From the NCBI RefSeq assembly GCF_000367365.1, contig NZ_BARF01000081.1, positions 62,001 through 126,000 of the forward strand: DNA of 64,000 bases. The letters are read 5' to 3'. Below are positions 40,205 through 49,642 of this stretch, in pieces. Source of the DNA: Streptomyces prunicolor NBRC 13075 (GTDB taxonomy: Bacteria; Actinomycetota; Actinomycetes; Streptomycetales; Streptomycetaceae). Numbering within the stretch: position 1 is the stretch's first letter; every line of letters begins with the position of its first letter. Under the pieces are notes generated by a model. That model ran no database searches and had not been told where the DNA came from. It saw only the letters and a list, made by a program, of their open reading frames with translations. A program made the translations under genes and the position numbers.

Positions 40205-42397
40205 ATGGACGCCAAGCAGTACAAGGACGGCCTCGCCGAACTGCGCGAACTGCGCGGAGAGATCAAAAAGGCGGAGACGGCCCTGGGCAGGCTGGTCGCA
40301 CGACGCGACCGCAAGATCACCGAGGTGGCGGGCTACTCGAAGGCCAAGGCCGACCAGTTGGCACCCGCAGCTGGACGCTCCGTGAAGGACATCGTCGAAC
40401 TCGCCCCGCACCTGCGCCCCGCCCCCCTCGAAACTCCCGGGAACACGGCAGCGGACAGCAGGCCCTCCCCGCAGCCGGCCGCCGAGGAGAGCGGCGCCGC
40501 TGCACCGCACATGCAGCCCGTCGCAGCCCATCAGCCTCCCGAGGCCCCCGCGCCCGAAAAGGACGAAGCCGTCGACGAGCGCGACACCCGTGTCGAGCAG
40601 CCGCCCGCCGACATCACCGAGGAGGCCGCCGTCACCCCCGTCGCCTCCGCGCCGGAACCCGATGCCGGCACCGCGACCGACGTCGTCCCCCGTGAACTGC
40701 CCGTGATCCCCGAGGGAGCGGAAGGCGACCGCTGGTTCAGCGTGGACCCCGACCTCCGCTCCAAGCGGCCCGACTTCACGCAGCAGTCCCGGCGTACCGT
40801 CTTCCTCGACGCCAGCACCGGCGACCTCCTCTTCGGCGACCAGCGGATCCGGCTCGACCTGGGAAGCGCCAGCGCCGGCGAGATCGTCACCGCGGTGTTC
40901 GCCAACGCCCCCGACACCACCGAACGGATCTTCATCACCGCCGGCGCCCCGTGGCACCGGGACGCCGATCGCTACCCCTACCTGAGGGACGCAGTCGGCG
41001 CCTGGCTCGAAGCCCCCATGCCCGACGGGTGGAAGGTCGAGTCCCGCCGCGGCAAGGACGCCCTCGCCGGCCACTTCCTCCACGAGCGCAACCCCGTCGG
41101 GCGCTGGGAGCGCGGGAAGCAGCACGTCGAAATTCGCAGCGTCGCCGAGTGGTTCGCCTGCGACGGCACCGACGTCGCCACCATCCGCCACGCGTTCGTC
41201 CTGCTCGGACAGGCCCTCAAGCGGATCTGGCCGGACGTCGTCCTCTTGGGCTCGCCCAGCCAGACCGGCCGCGACCTGTGGCAGCGCACCCTCCCTACGA
41301 GGGAGGGCTCCCGCTGGTCCGACGGCTATCCCGTCATGTCCGACGAGATCCGCCAGCTGCTGCACGCCACCTCCGGCCAGGGCCGCACCGAACTCATCAC
41401 CCCGCCCCGTGTCCCGGACCCGCTGCCCGCCCTCTACGAGCTCGACCGCACCCTCGCCTACGGCAAGCACACCTGGACCTCCGGTGTCGGTGAACCCGAA
41501 CGCGTCACCGCGCAGAAGTTCGCGAGCTGGTCGGAGAAGCAGCAGACCGACACCCTCTTCAAGCCGTCCCACTGGCGTGTGAAGGTCACCATCCCCGACG
41601 ACTGGAACCACGTCGGCATCCTCCCCTTCGCCGTCGAAGGCGAGCGCGCGTGGGTCTACCCGCACGAAGGCGGCAGGACCTTCACGACCTGGGCCGGCGG
41701 CGCCGAGATCAACCTCGCGCTGCGCAACCCCCTCCAGCCGTGGCGGATCGAGATCCTCGACGGCCTGCTGTGGGAGAGCGGCACCCCGCTGAGGGAATGG
41801 TCCGAGAAGCTGAAGAACGCCTGGGCGGAACTGGGCGCAGCCGCGCAGGTCGCCGGAGACGACGACCTGCGCACAGCCTACCGGCTGGCCTCCCGCGCGG
41901 TCCGGAGCATCCTGCTGTACGGCATCGGCGGCTTCGCACAGCGGCCGACTATTACCACGGGCGCCGTCCAGCTCGGGCAGGAGAGCCAGATTCCCAGCGG
42001 TGCGAGGATCAAGACGATCGAGGGCCAGACCGTCTTCTGGGAGCGCACCCAGATGCGCCGCAATCCCAACGCACACCCCGAGTGGGCCTCCGGCGTATGG
42101 TCCGCCGCCCGCGCCGCCCTGCTCTCCACGAGTGTGAAAACTGCCGAGGGCAAGAAGACTCGCATCGGAGCCCTTCACCTTCCGGGCGGAAGCATCGTGG
42201 CCATCCGGACCGACGCCCTCTACACCACGGTCCGGCCCGACTGGCCCTACAACGGTGACCCTGGGGACTACCTCCTCAAGGGAGTCCTGCCCTATCCCTC
42301 CACGGCCCCCGTCGTCGAGAACGACTTCTACACCCTGCAGTCGCTCGGCCGGGTCTACCTGGAGGAACAGCAGGACACCGCCTCCGCCAACATCTAA
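40205..42397 (+). CDS. Divergent family-B DNA polymerase-like protein (Tac-type candidate)
   Basis: A 730-residue protein. Residues 1-70 form a coiled coil and a possible HTH, 75-160 are disordered, about 175-400 could be an exonuclease-like domain. Three polymerase motifs appear in order: A, YELDRTLAYG (Asp414), then the strand-rich VKVTIPDDWNHVGILPF; B, AVRSILLYGIGGFAQR (Tyr572-Gly573); C, IVAIRTDALYT (Asp670). Family B normally has DTD in motif C; here the first Asp is Arg668 but the second, the metal ligand in RB69 polymerase, remains. Its size and small downstream partner recall tac-tpc of SCP1 (from memory). Confidence 0.6.
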   Translation: MDAKQYKDGLAELRELRGEIKKAETALGRLVARRDRKITEVAGYSKAKADQLAPAAGRSVKDIVELAPHLRPAPLETPGNTAADSRPSPQPAAEESGAAAPHMQPVAAHQPPEAPAPEKDEAVDERDTRVEQPPADITEEAAVTPVASAPEPDAGTATDVVPRELPVIPEGAEGDRWFSVDPDLRSKRPDFTQQSRRTVFLDASTGDLLFGDQRIRLDLGSASAGEIVTAVFANAPDTTERIFITAGAPWHRDADRYPYLRDAVGAWLEAPMPDGWKVESRRGKDALAGHFLHERNPVGRWERGKQHVEIRSVAEWFACDGTDVATIRHAFVLLGQALKRIWPDVVLLGSPSQTGRDLWQRTLPTREGSRWSDGYPVMSDEIRQLLHATSGQGRTELITPPRVPDPLPALYELDRTLAYGKHTWTSGVGEPERVTAQKFASWSEKQQTDTLFKPSHWRVKVTIPDDWNHVGILPFAVEGERAWVYPHEGGRTFTTWAGGAEINLALRNPLQPWRIEILDGLLWESGTPLREWSEKLKNAWAELGAAAQVAGDDDLRTAYRLASRAVRSILLYGIGGFAQRPTITTGAVQLGQESQIPSGARIKTIEGQTVFWERTQMRRNPNAHPEWASGVWSAARAALLSTSVKTAEGKKTRIGALHLPGGSIVAIRTDALYTTVRPDWPYNGDPGDYLLKGVLPYPSTAPVVENDFYTLQSLGRVYLEEQQDTASANI

Positions 42398-42427
42398 CCG
42401 ACGCCACAAGAGAGGAGAACGGGGACC

Positions 42428-43156
42428 ATGCCGCCGCGTAGGCGCCGAACCAGCCCGCCACCCAGCGAGGCCGCGCGCCTGACCAACGACCTGCTGGCCG
42501 CGGGCTTCGCGAAGAGCGAGGTCGCCAAGATCATTGGGCGCAACTCCGCCATCGTCTCGCACTTCTTCACCCGCGGAGCCGGCGCCGGGCAGGCGTACGT
42601 CGCCGCTCTCCAGGCCGTCGTCCAGGAGGTACAGGCAGGGGGCCCCCGCGACCTCGCGTCACTCAAGGCCCTCGCCGACCGGTACGTCCAGCGCCGTCGT
42701 ACGAAGTCCGGGCGACTGGCCCGCGTACGGCAGAAGGACGCACTCCAGCACGCCGTCGATGACGAGTGGAGCTCGGGGTTCGCCCGCGCCGGACGCACGC
42801 ACATTGCGTCCGGCGCCTCCCGACTAAAGCCCGTCATCGACGAAGCCGCCGCGGTCGGTGGTGTCATCGCCTTCACCGTCCGCGCGTCGAAGGGACGCTT
42901 TCTCATCGACTCCGGCCGCGACGAGGACAGCCCGCGCGTACGCACCCACGTCGTCCAACGTCCCGACGGCACCGAGGAACGCAGCTACGGCCGCGGTGGC
43001 GCGGGCATGGACGCGCAGGAATGGCACCAGCGAGTCACCCACGCCGACGGCGACGTCACCGCAGCCATCACCAACTGGATGGAGGAGACCGGCCGCATCG
43101 CCGAAGGAACCAAGATCAGCCACATCGAACTCCGGGGATGGAAACCCGGAGACTGA
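42428..43156 (+). CDS. HTH protein next to the polymerase-like gene (terminal-protein candidate)
   Basis: A 242-residue protein. Residues about 12-45 form an HTH (LTNDLLAAGFAKSEVAKIIG), followed by basic helices to about 105 and a mixed alpha/beta domain with HIASGASRLKPV and a beta-rich end (THVVQRPDGTEERSYG, THADGDVTAAITNWMEE). ATG 42428 follows GGAG. In protein-primed systems the terminal protein gene adjoins the polymerase gene, and SCP1 Tpc is of similar length (about 259 residues from memory). That role is inferred from position. Confidence 0.55.
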   Translation: MPPRRRRTSPPPSEAARLTNDLLAAGFAKSEVAKIIGRNSAIVSHFFTRGAGAGQAYVAALQAVVQEVQAGGPRDLASLKALADRYVQRRRTKSGRLARVRQKDALQHAVDDEWSSGFARAGRTHIASGASRLKPVIDEAAAVGGVIAFTVRASKGRFLIDSGRDEDSPRVRTHVVQRPDGTEERSYGRGGAGMDAQEWHQRVTHADGDVTAAITNWMEETGRIAEGTKISHIELRGWKPGD

Positions 43157-43513
43157 CCTCACATCCCCCGGCAGGCCTGGGCACGGGGACGTGCGATCCT
43201 GACCCTGGCCTGGCGGTCGCCCATCACCCGAAGCCGATGCACCCCGCCAGGCCACCCGCGACCACCAACTCGAATCCGCCCGGGCCACGGGCGGCGACGA
43301 GAACACTGGAGTCCGCATTGACCGCTTGCCAGCACCGGACGGCCGTGCTCCTCCTCCTCAACGAGAGCCGCCACTACGCGACTCGGGCCACCCGGGCGTC
43401 TCTCGAAGCCCTTCTCCTGGCGGGCCGAACCCCCCGTATGCGCCGCCCGGGCCGTCTTGGACCAGCACGCAGCCGCACGGCATCGACCGACTGCCCGCCG
43501 AATGGGGAAGCCC
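43157..43513. other. Gene-free stretch after the polymerase-like operon
   Basis: About 360 bases. A Pro-rich frame (43326-43532) crosses it but has no RBS and overlaps the next gene, so it is not annotated. No strong hairpin is visible. Confidence 0.4.
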
Positions 43514-43891
43514 ATGGACACCACGGACCTGACCGAGGACAAAACTGCGGCTGTGGCCGCGGCCGCCACTGCGCTTCTGCTGGCACACCACCCCGCGGCG
43601 ACATTCGACACGACCGGTGCCGTCGCCACGGCAGGCTTCCTGTGCTCTCCCGGCTGGCCGGGCTCGGAGCAGGCCCGCGTCAGCCACCGCGCCCAGTTCC
43701 CGAGAGCCGACAACGACCGCACGTTCTCAGGCAATGCGGCTGAGGAGTTCGTTCTCGTCGTGACCTACGCGGACCTGCTGCGTGAAGACGGCTGGACAGT
43801 CAGGGAAGTCACCACCACCCGGCCCGGACTTCTCGTCTCCAAGCCCTCCGAGCTGACCGGCGCGGAGAGCACCTTGCCCAGGACCCCGTGA
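43514..43891 (+). CDS. Hypothetical 125-residue protein
   Basis: ATG 43514 follows GGGGAAG. The sequence has an Ala-rich helix, then a mixed segment (TTGAVATAGFLCSPGW) and a VLVVTYADLLREDGW strand-helix. No family is recognised. It stands alone between the telomere-type operon and a further small gene. Confidence 0.58.
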   Translation: MDTTDLTEDKTAAVAAAATALLLAHHPAATFDTTGAVATAGFLCSPGWPGSEQARVSHRAQFPRADNDRTFSGNAAEEFVLVVTYADLLREDGWTVREVTTTRPGLLVSKPSELTGAESTLPRTP

Positions 43892-43903
43892 CACGATGTC
43901 CTC

Positions 43904-44203
43904 ATGGACCGCACACCCTCAACACCCCCTGCCAGTAAGAGCGTTGTGCAGTACCGTGCGGACTGCAGCACCGCTGAGTCCTACACACCTCTCGGGCTGC
44001 CGTGCGGTGACCTGGCGGAGGCCCAAGGGCGTTGCGAGAACGCCCTCCGCTCGGTGTGGCCGGACGGCGATCAACTGGAGATCATGTGGCGGGCCGACGC
44101 CGCCTCCCTGTGGACGATGCTGGTCCGCACGCCCCGGCTGGAACGGCCGGCGGCCATCGGCTGCTCGGTCACCGTCGTGGGCTCCGTCTTCGATCCACCG
44201 TAG
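43904..44203 (+). CDS. Hypothetical 99-residue protein
   Basis: Starts at ATG 43904, 13 bases after the preceding gene. Three cysteines (about residues 21, 34 and 44) and a compact beta-alpha pattern (LEIMWRADAASLWTMLVRTP) are seen. The RBS is weak. No family is recognised. Confidence 0.5.
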   Translation: MDRTPSTPPASKSVVQYRADCSTAESYTPLGLPCGDLAEAQGRCENALRSVWPDGDQLEIMWRADAASLWTMLVRTPRLERPAAIGCSVTVVGSVFDPP

Positions 44204-44249
44204 GAACAGGCCGACCCCACACCGTCGGTCGGCGCATAGGCTCCTGCGC

Positions 44250-45122
44250 ATGCGAGGAGTCCGCAGCATCCACACTCTGTCCTTCGGCGCCCTGTACATC
44301 GAGGCATGGAATCGCTCCCTCGGAGAGGCCGAGGACACACTCCTCGGGCCGGCCACCGGCTTTCTGATCGGGATCCCCGGAGACTTCTGGCTTGTCACCG
44401 CCTGGCACGTCCTCAGCGGACGGCGCTCGGACAACGGCGCGGCCATGCGCGCCGACGGCCTTCGCCCGGACTACCTCCGGGTCCGTTTCGCCGGCGAAGG
44501 TGACGACGGCTTTCAGCCCGTCAACCGGGACTTCGAGCTGTACGACGAGAAATTCCAGGTCGGCCCCCGGTGGCGCAGCCACAGCGAACGACGGATCGAC
44601 GTCGCCGCCCTGCACATCGGCGCCGTCCCGGAGAGCGTGGTGGAGGCGTTCATGCCCAACACCTGGCCCACCCTGCGCGACCTGTTTGCGCCCGAACACC
44701 GCGCCCAGCAGGGCAGCGAGGTGGACGTCGACATCCCCCTGCGGATCACCGACCGCCTGTTCGTCCTCGGCTTCCCCTTCGGTCACACGGGCAGTTGGCC
44801 GTTCGCCGTCTGGACGGCAGCACCGGTCGCGAGCGAGCCCCTCGCCAGATGGGACCAACTGCCCGGATTCCTCCTCGACTCCCGCACCCGCCCCGGCCAG
44901 TCCGGGTCGCCGGTCGTGATGCACATCCGGCCCGGCGAGCCCGTCGTCGCTGGCGGCGACGTCTTCACGCACGACGAGTCGGCCACCGCCCTGGTCGGCG
45001 TCTACAGCGGACGGCTGGACCCGAACGCCGACCTGGGCATGGTGTGGACGACCGACGCCCTCTTCGAAATCCTTCCCGAGGTCGCCCCGCCCGGCTGGAC
45101 GTCACCCGCTCCCGTCCGCTGA
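44250..45122 (+). CDS. Trypsin-like serine protease domain protein
   Basis: A 290-residue protein. The triad can be read as His53 in LVTAWHVLSG, Asp117 in RRIDVAALHI and Ser218 in PGQSGSPV. There is no signal peptide, so it would act in the cytoplasm, which is unusual for this fold but typical of protease domains in conflict systems. ATG 44250 lies close to a weak GCGCA-type RBS. The 3' end overlaps the convergent ImuB-like gene by 21 bases. Confidence 0.78.
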   Translation: MRGVRSIHTLSFGALYIEAWNRSLGEAEDTLLGPATGFLIGIPGDFWLVTAWHVLSGRRSDNGAAMRADGLRPDYLRVRFAGEGDDGFQPVNRDFELYDEKFQVGPRWRSHSERRIDVAALHIGAVPESVVEAFMPNTWPTLRDLFAPEHRAQQGSEVDVDIPLRITDRLFVLGFPFGHTGSWPFAVWTAAPVASEPLARWDQLPGFLLDSRTRPGQSGSPVVMHIRPGEPVVAGGDVFTHDESATALVGVYSGRLDPNADLGMVWTTDALFEILPEVAPPGWTSPAPVR

Positions 45123-46118
45123 GCGATACCGGTCGGCCGGCGCCGGTGCCAGGGCCGCCGGATACAGCACGTCGCCCCCGAACCGGGCCCGCGCACGATC
45201 GGCGACCGCCTCGATCAGCAGCTGCTTGTCGTCCTGCGCGTCCAGGGTGAGCTGCCGCGTGGCCCGGTCCGCCGCCCGCAACCCGTCAGCGCGCACCGTG
45301 ATGCCCCGCACCCGAGCCCGCTGAAGCCCGAGCGTCTCGTACGCCGCGTACGCGCCCCGGCCCAGGAAGACCGTGTGGTGACTCGCCTCGGGCAGGACCC
45401 GGCTGCGCGTGGTGGCGGACCGGTCGGCGTAGGCCACCGTGACGGACACCCCCTCGGCGATCTGCCCGGCCGCGCGCAGTCGCGCACCGAGTTCCATGGC
45501 AAGGGCCAGGAGCACCCGGCGGTGCCGCGCGCCGTCGAGCTCGTCGCGGCCGAACCGGTGCTGCGCGCTGATGCTGCGGGCCGGCGGCGCGGAGTCGACC
45601 GCGGAGACATCGTGTCCGCGGGCCCGGTCGTACAGTGCCCGGCCCGCGCGGGCGCCGAGCAGTCGCTGGAGCGTGGGCAGGGGGATGGCGGCGACGTCCC
45701 CGACGGCGTACAGACCGAACCGGGCGAGCGTGGCGGACGTCGCGGCGCCGACGCCCGGCAGCTCCCCGGCCGGCCGGGGATGAAGGAACGTACGGATCTC
45801 GTCGGGGGCGTGCCCCACGGCGAGGACCTGGCCGACGGGGGCGAGGGCAGCCGCCATCGCGGCCAGCATCGGAGACGACGCCGTGCCTGCCGCGCTGCGT
45901 ACGCCGTACAGCGCGGCCGTCCGCAACTGGATGACCTGCGCGATTCCTCGGGCGTCCCGCCCCCAGAAGCGTCGGGCCCCCGTGACGTCGAGCCTGGCAC
46001 TGTCCGGGTGCAAGAACTGGACGCGGGGGGTGAAGTCCTCCAGAAGGCGCCGAAGGACCGGCACCAGGTCCTCGGCCTCCGCCGGGAACTCGAACCGGAT
46101 ATGGATGACGTCGGTCAT
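45102..46118 (-). CDS. ImuB-like Y-family polymerase relative
   Basis: A 338-residue Y-family protein. The C-terminal little-finger portion is typical (TRQLTLDAQDDKQLL, RARFGGDVLYPAAL), and a helix-hairpin-helix GVGAATSATLARFGLYAVGDVA lies near residue 125. The N-terminus lacks the catalytic D-x-D-x-F-F and S-x-D-E acids (MTDVIHIRFEFP; HPDSARLDVTG), as in ImuB, a scaffold that links DnaE2 to the clamp. ATG 46118 is 4 bases after the DnaE2 stop, so both are co-translated. No ImuA-like gene is present. Confidence 0.8.
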   Translation of the reverse strand: MTDVIHIRFEFPAEAEDLVPVLRRLLEDFTPRVQFLHPDSARLDVTGARRFWGRDARGIAQVIQLRTAALYGVRSAAGTASSPMLAAMAAALAPVGQVLAVGHAPDEIRTFLHPRPAGELPGVGAATSATLARFGLYAVGDVAAIPLPTLQRLLGARAGRALYDRARGHDVSAVDSAPPARSISAQHRFGRDELDGARHRRVLLALAMELGARLRAAGQIAEGVSVTVAYADRSATTRSRVLPEASHHTVFLGRGAYAAYETLGLQRARVRGITVRADGLRAADRATRQLTLDAQDDKQLLIEAVADRARARFGGDVLYPAALAPAPADRYRSADGSG

Positions 46119-46122
46119 CTGG

Positions 46123-49100
46123 TCACCCCGCGCTTCCCGGGCTGCGGTGCCCCAAACGGCGCAGGTCGGCGGCGCGCGTCCCTGCGGGCTGAAGGTCTGC
46201 GTAGGGGTGTAGCCGGGAGCCGGCCGTTCCGTCGGTCAGCGTCCGCGGCGCCGCAGTGGTCGTCTCGTCGGCGGACTGGGCCGGGGTGCGGGCCGGTGCT
46301 TCCCGGCCGAGCATGTCCAGCGCTGCCTGCGGGCCGTGGTCGCGGCGGGCGGCCGCGACGTCCTCCAGGTCCCACGCCATCTCGCCGACGACCGTGTTGC
46401 GTGTGCCTCGTCGTTCCACTGTGCCCCGGACCAGAAGGAGGCCGCTGTGGAACACGGTGTGCGCGCACGCGTCGTGGGAGTCCTCGAAGAACGCGACGTC
46501 GACCAGACCCGACCCGTCCTCGAGCGAGCAGAAGATCACCCGCTTGCCCGACGGGATCGGGGGAGTTTGGGTGGCCGCCCTCACGCCGGCAACCAAGACC
46601 CGCTGCCCGCGGTGCAGCGCGCGCAGGTGCGCGGCGTCGGTCGCGCCCAACTCCCGCATCAGCCGGTGGTGATGGTCCATGAGGTGCTGGGACACGTCGA
46701 CGGACAGCACCTCCAGCTCGGCACTCATCCGCTCGCGGCTGGTCATCTCGGGCAGCCCGGCGGGGCCCGCGGTGACCAGCTCGCCGCCGAGCGGGAGCTG
46801 TCCGTCGGTGGCCGTCCGGTTGCGTGAGTGCCGGTGCAGTTCGGTGGCCTGGAGCAGCAGGTCCCGCCGGGTGAGGCTGCCCTGGACAGCGGCGAGGGCG
46901 CCGATCTGGATCAGGCGCTGCGCGGTGGGCAGAGAGGGCCGGGCGCGTTGCCACAGGTCCTGCACACTGCCGTAGGGCTGGCCGGCGGCGATCCTGGCGA
47001 CCTCCGCCTCGTTAATGCCCTTCACGGTGGACAGCGCGAGGCGAACTCCCCACCCTTCGGGGGTCTCCTCGACGCTGTGGGCGGCCCGTGAGGCGTTGAC
47101 GTCGACCGGCAGGACGGGGACGCCCAAGCGGCGCGCGTCGGAGACCAGGACACGGAGACTCCACATTCCGGGGTCGTGCTGGTACAGGCCAGCGAAGAAC
47201 GCAGCCGGGTAGTGGGTCTTCAGCCAGGCACTCTGAACTGCGGGAACGGCACATGCTGTCGCGTGGGCGCGACAGAATCCGTATGCGCCGAACTCCTTGA
47301 CGGTCGACCAGACTTCGCTGATGACCTCCGTGCTGTAGCCGCGTTCCGCGGCGGCGTTCCGGAACCACGTCTCGACGCGCGGCAGCCGGTCGGAGTCGGC
47401 CAGCGCCCGGCGTGCCACATCGCCGGCGGCCCGGTCGCACCCCGTCAAGCGGGCGAAGGTCGCGATGATCTGCTCGTGCCAGATGATGACCCCGTACGTG
47501 TCGTCCAGGATCGGCTCCAGGTCAGGGTGGGCATACCGGGGCACCTCTATCCCGTGCCGCGCGGCGATGAACCTGGCGGGAAGGCCACCCGCAACGGGTC
47601 CGGGTCTGAACAGGCTGATATCGGCGATGACATCCGCCAGGGTCTGCGGCTGGAGCCTTCCGATGAGGTCCTGCTGACCGCTTGACTCAATTTGCCAGCA
47701 GCCCAACACGGCGCCGCGGCGGATCAGTTCGAACGTCGCCGGGTCGTCGAGAGGAACATGGTCCGGGTTGTCCAGGTCGATCTGCCGGCCGGTGACACGG
47801 CGGATCTCCGCGACCGCGTGCGCCATGGCGCTCTGCATCCGAACCCCGATGACGTCCAGTTTCAGGAGGCCCCAGCCCTGCCAGTCGCCCTCCACGTCGA
47901 TATCGATCTTGTCGGCCATGATCATCGGATACTGGCCGCCGGGAGTGGGCTGCACCGGTACCCGGTCCAGCAGACTCGCGTCGGACAGGATCACCCCGCA
48001 CGGATGCATCGCGTAGCCCCGCGGCAGACCGTCGAGCCCCTCCGCGAGCTCCCACAACCGCCCGAAGCCGTCCGCCCGGCGGGCCAGATCACGCAGCTCA
48101 GGAAGCTCCTTGAGCGCGGAACGGATATCCCGGGCCCGGATGTGAGGGAAGGCCTTGGCGATCTCGTCGACGACCTGGGGCGCCAGGCCGAGCGCAAGCC
48201 CGGTATCCCGAAGGGCGTGCCGGGCCCTCCACGTCTCCGGCATGCCAGTGACAGCGACCCGCTCGCCGCCGAACCGCTCGAAGATCCTGTCGTAGACCTC
48301 CAGCCTCCGCGCCGACTCGACGTCCAGGTCGATATCAGGCAGCGAGGTCCTCCGCTCCGATAGGTACCGCTCGAAGAGGAGCCGGTGCGAGACCGGATTC
48401 GCGCTGGCCACGAAAAGGCTGTGATTGACCATGGACCCGGCGCCCGAGCCGCGCGCGGCCACCCGGATCCCCATCGCCCTGACATCGCTCACGACCTGAG
48501 CCACGGCAAGGTGGTACGCCTGATAGCCCATCCGCTCGATGACTCCGAGCTCGTACTCCAGCTGGTCCATGGCAGGCCGGTCGTCGTCCAGACTCCGGGC
48601 GACCATGCCCGCCTCGCACCGCTGACGCAGCAGACGCATCCCGTCCCCGTCCCGCGGGCCCGCCCCCACCACCTGAGCCTCGGGAAAATGCGGCCGGCCC
48701 ATTTCCAGGTCCCGTACCGGGTCGATCACGCACAGCTCCCCGGTCGCCGCCGTCTCGGCAAGCAGGGCCGCAGCGCGACCCGGCCCTCCGCCGGCGGCAC
48801 CGGCGATCCGGTCCGCGACGTCCGCCATGGCATCCGGGCCCTTCAGCCAGCGCTCCCCGCCGTCCAGGCGCCGGCGGTCGATCGGGCGCAGAAGCCGCGC
48901 GGAGTCGAGCACGTCGGCCAGCCGGTGCTGGCCGTGATCGCTGTACCGCACCGCGTTCGTCAGAACCACACCCATCTGTTCCTGGTCGGCCAGTCCGAGG
49001 GTCCGCGCCGCCAGCCGCAGCGAGCCGGGCCCCGTTCCGGACAGGCCCAGCCACACGGCTTCGAGCCGTACGTTCGTTCCGGCCAGCTCTCGCCACGGCG

Positions 49101-49608
49101 CGAGCAGCCGGACCGCAAGATCCGGCCGCCCGGCCGACAGCGCTCGCGCGGGTTCGGATGTCGGACCGAGCAGCACCACCAGGTCGTCGTCGGCGTACTG
49201 GCGCAGGACCGGCCACGTGACCACCGGCGATCCACCGGACGGTTGCACGTGCGCAGCCGACAGCAGTCGGCACAGCCGGGCCCACCCCTGCGCGTTCTTC
49301 GCCAGCAGCGTCACCCGAAACGTCGGCTCCACCACGTGGGCACCGCCGCGCACCGGCGTTCGGGGCCGCTCACGCGGTGGCGGCGGCTGGAGGGCGGCGA
49401 CGGCGACGTCCACGCCGAACACCGGGTTGATGCCGGCGGAGGCGGCGGCGTGCGCGAAGCGCACCGTGCCGGCCACGGTGTCCCGGTCGGTCAGCGCGAG
49501 CGTGGTGATCCCGCGCTCGGCGGCACGCCGGACGAGGTCCTGCGGCAAGGAGGCGCCGAACCGCGCGGAGTAGCCGCTCGCGACCCGCAGGTGCACACCA
49601 CCAGGCAT
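46123..49608 (-). CDS. dnaE2: DnaE2-type DNA polymerase III alpha subunit
   Basis: A 1161-residue C-family polymerase. An N-terminal PHP domain (YSARFGASLP, ALTDRDTVAG) is followed by the palm with PDIDLDVES near residue 425, the catalytic Asp pair, and a second Asp in the LLKLDVIGVRMQ segment; the thumb/fingers, HhH and OB-type domain (VLVAGVRAATQTPP) follow. The length and pairing with ImuB identify DnaE2, the mutagenic repair enzyme, rather than replicative DnaE1. ATG 49608 follows GGAGG. Upstream are TCGAAC half-sites and a lexA remnant. Confidence 0.9.
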   Translation of the reverse strand: MPGGVHLRVASGYSARFGASLPQDLVRRAAERGITTLALTDRDTVAGTVRFAHAAASAGINPVFGVDVAVAALQPPPPRERPRTPVRGGAHVVEPTFRVTLLAKNAQGWARLCRLLSAAHVQPSGGSPVVTWPVLRQYADDDLVVLLGPTSEPARALSAGRPDLAVRLLAPWRELAGTNVRLEAVWLGLSGTGPGSLRLAARTLGLADQEQMGVVLTNAVRYSDHGQHRLADVLDSARLLRPIDRRRLDGGERWLKGPDAMADVADRIAGAAGGGPGRAAALLAETAATGELCVIDPVRDLEMGRPHFPEAQVVGAGPRDGDGMRLLRQRCEAGMVARSLDDDRPAMDQLEYELGVIERMGYQAYHLAVAQVVSDVRAMGIRVAARGSGAGSMVNHSLFVASANPVSHRLLFERYLSERRTSLPDIDLDVESARRLEVYDRIFERFGGERVAVTGMPETWRARHALRDTGLALGLAPQVVDEIAKAFPHIRARDIRSALKELPELRDLARRADGFGRLWELAEGLDGLPRGYAMHPCGVILSDASLLDRVPVQPTPGGQYPMIMADKIDIDVEGDWQGWGLLKLDVIGVRMQSAMAHAVAEIRRVTGRQIDLDNPDHVPLDDPATFELIRRGAVLGCWQIESSGQQDLIGRLQPQTLADVIADISLFRPGPVAGGLPARFIAARHGIEVPRYAHPDLEPILDDTYGVIIWHEQIIATFARLTGCDRAAGDVARRALADSDRLPRVETWFRNAAAERGYSTEVISEVWSTVKEFGAYGFCRAHATACAVPAVQSAWLKTHYPAAFFAGLYQHDPGMWSLRVLVSDARRLGVPVLPVDVNASRAAHSVEETPEGWGVRLALSTVKGINEAEVARIAAGQPYGSVQDLWQRARPSLPTAQRLIQIGALAAVQGSLTRRDLLLQATELHRHSRNRTATDGQLPLGGELVTAGPAGLPEMTSRERMSAELEVLSVDVSQHLMDHHHRLMRELGATDAAHLRALHRGQRVLVAGVRAATQTPPIPSGKRVIFCSLEDGSGLVDVAFFEDSHDACAHTVFHSGLLLVRGTVERRGTRNTVVGEMAWDLEDVAAARRDHGPQAALDMLGREAPARTPAQSADETTTAAPRTLTDGTAGSRLHPYADLQPAGTRAADLRRLGHRSPGSAG

Positions 49609-49642
49609 CCGGCACCTCCGTTCCAGCACGCCCCCCTGCCCG

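Noticed and set aside
40205..42397. Reading the 730-residue protein as an ordinary transcription regulator because of its N-terminal HTH-like segment
   Set aside because: The three ordered polymerase-like motifs over residues 414-670 are a better explanation of most of the protein.
43326..43532. Proline-rich 68-residue frame with two IDRLPA-like segments
   Set aside because: No RBS, weak third-position GC and overlap with a better-supported gene at 43514.
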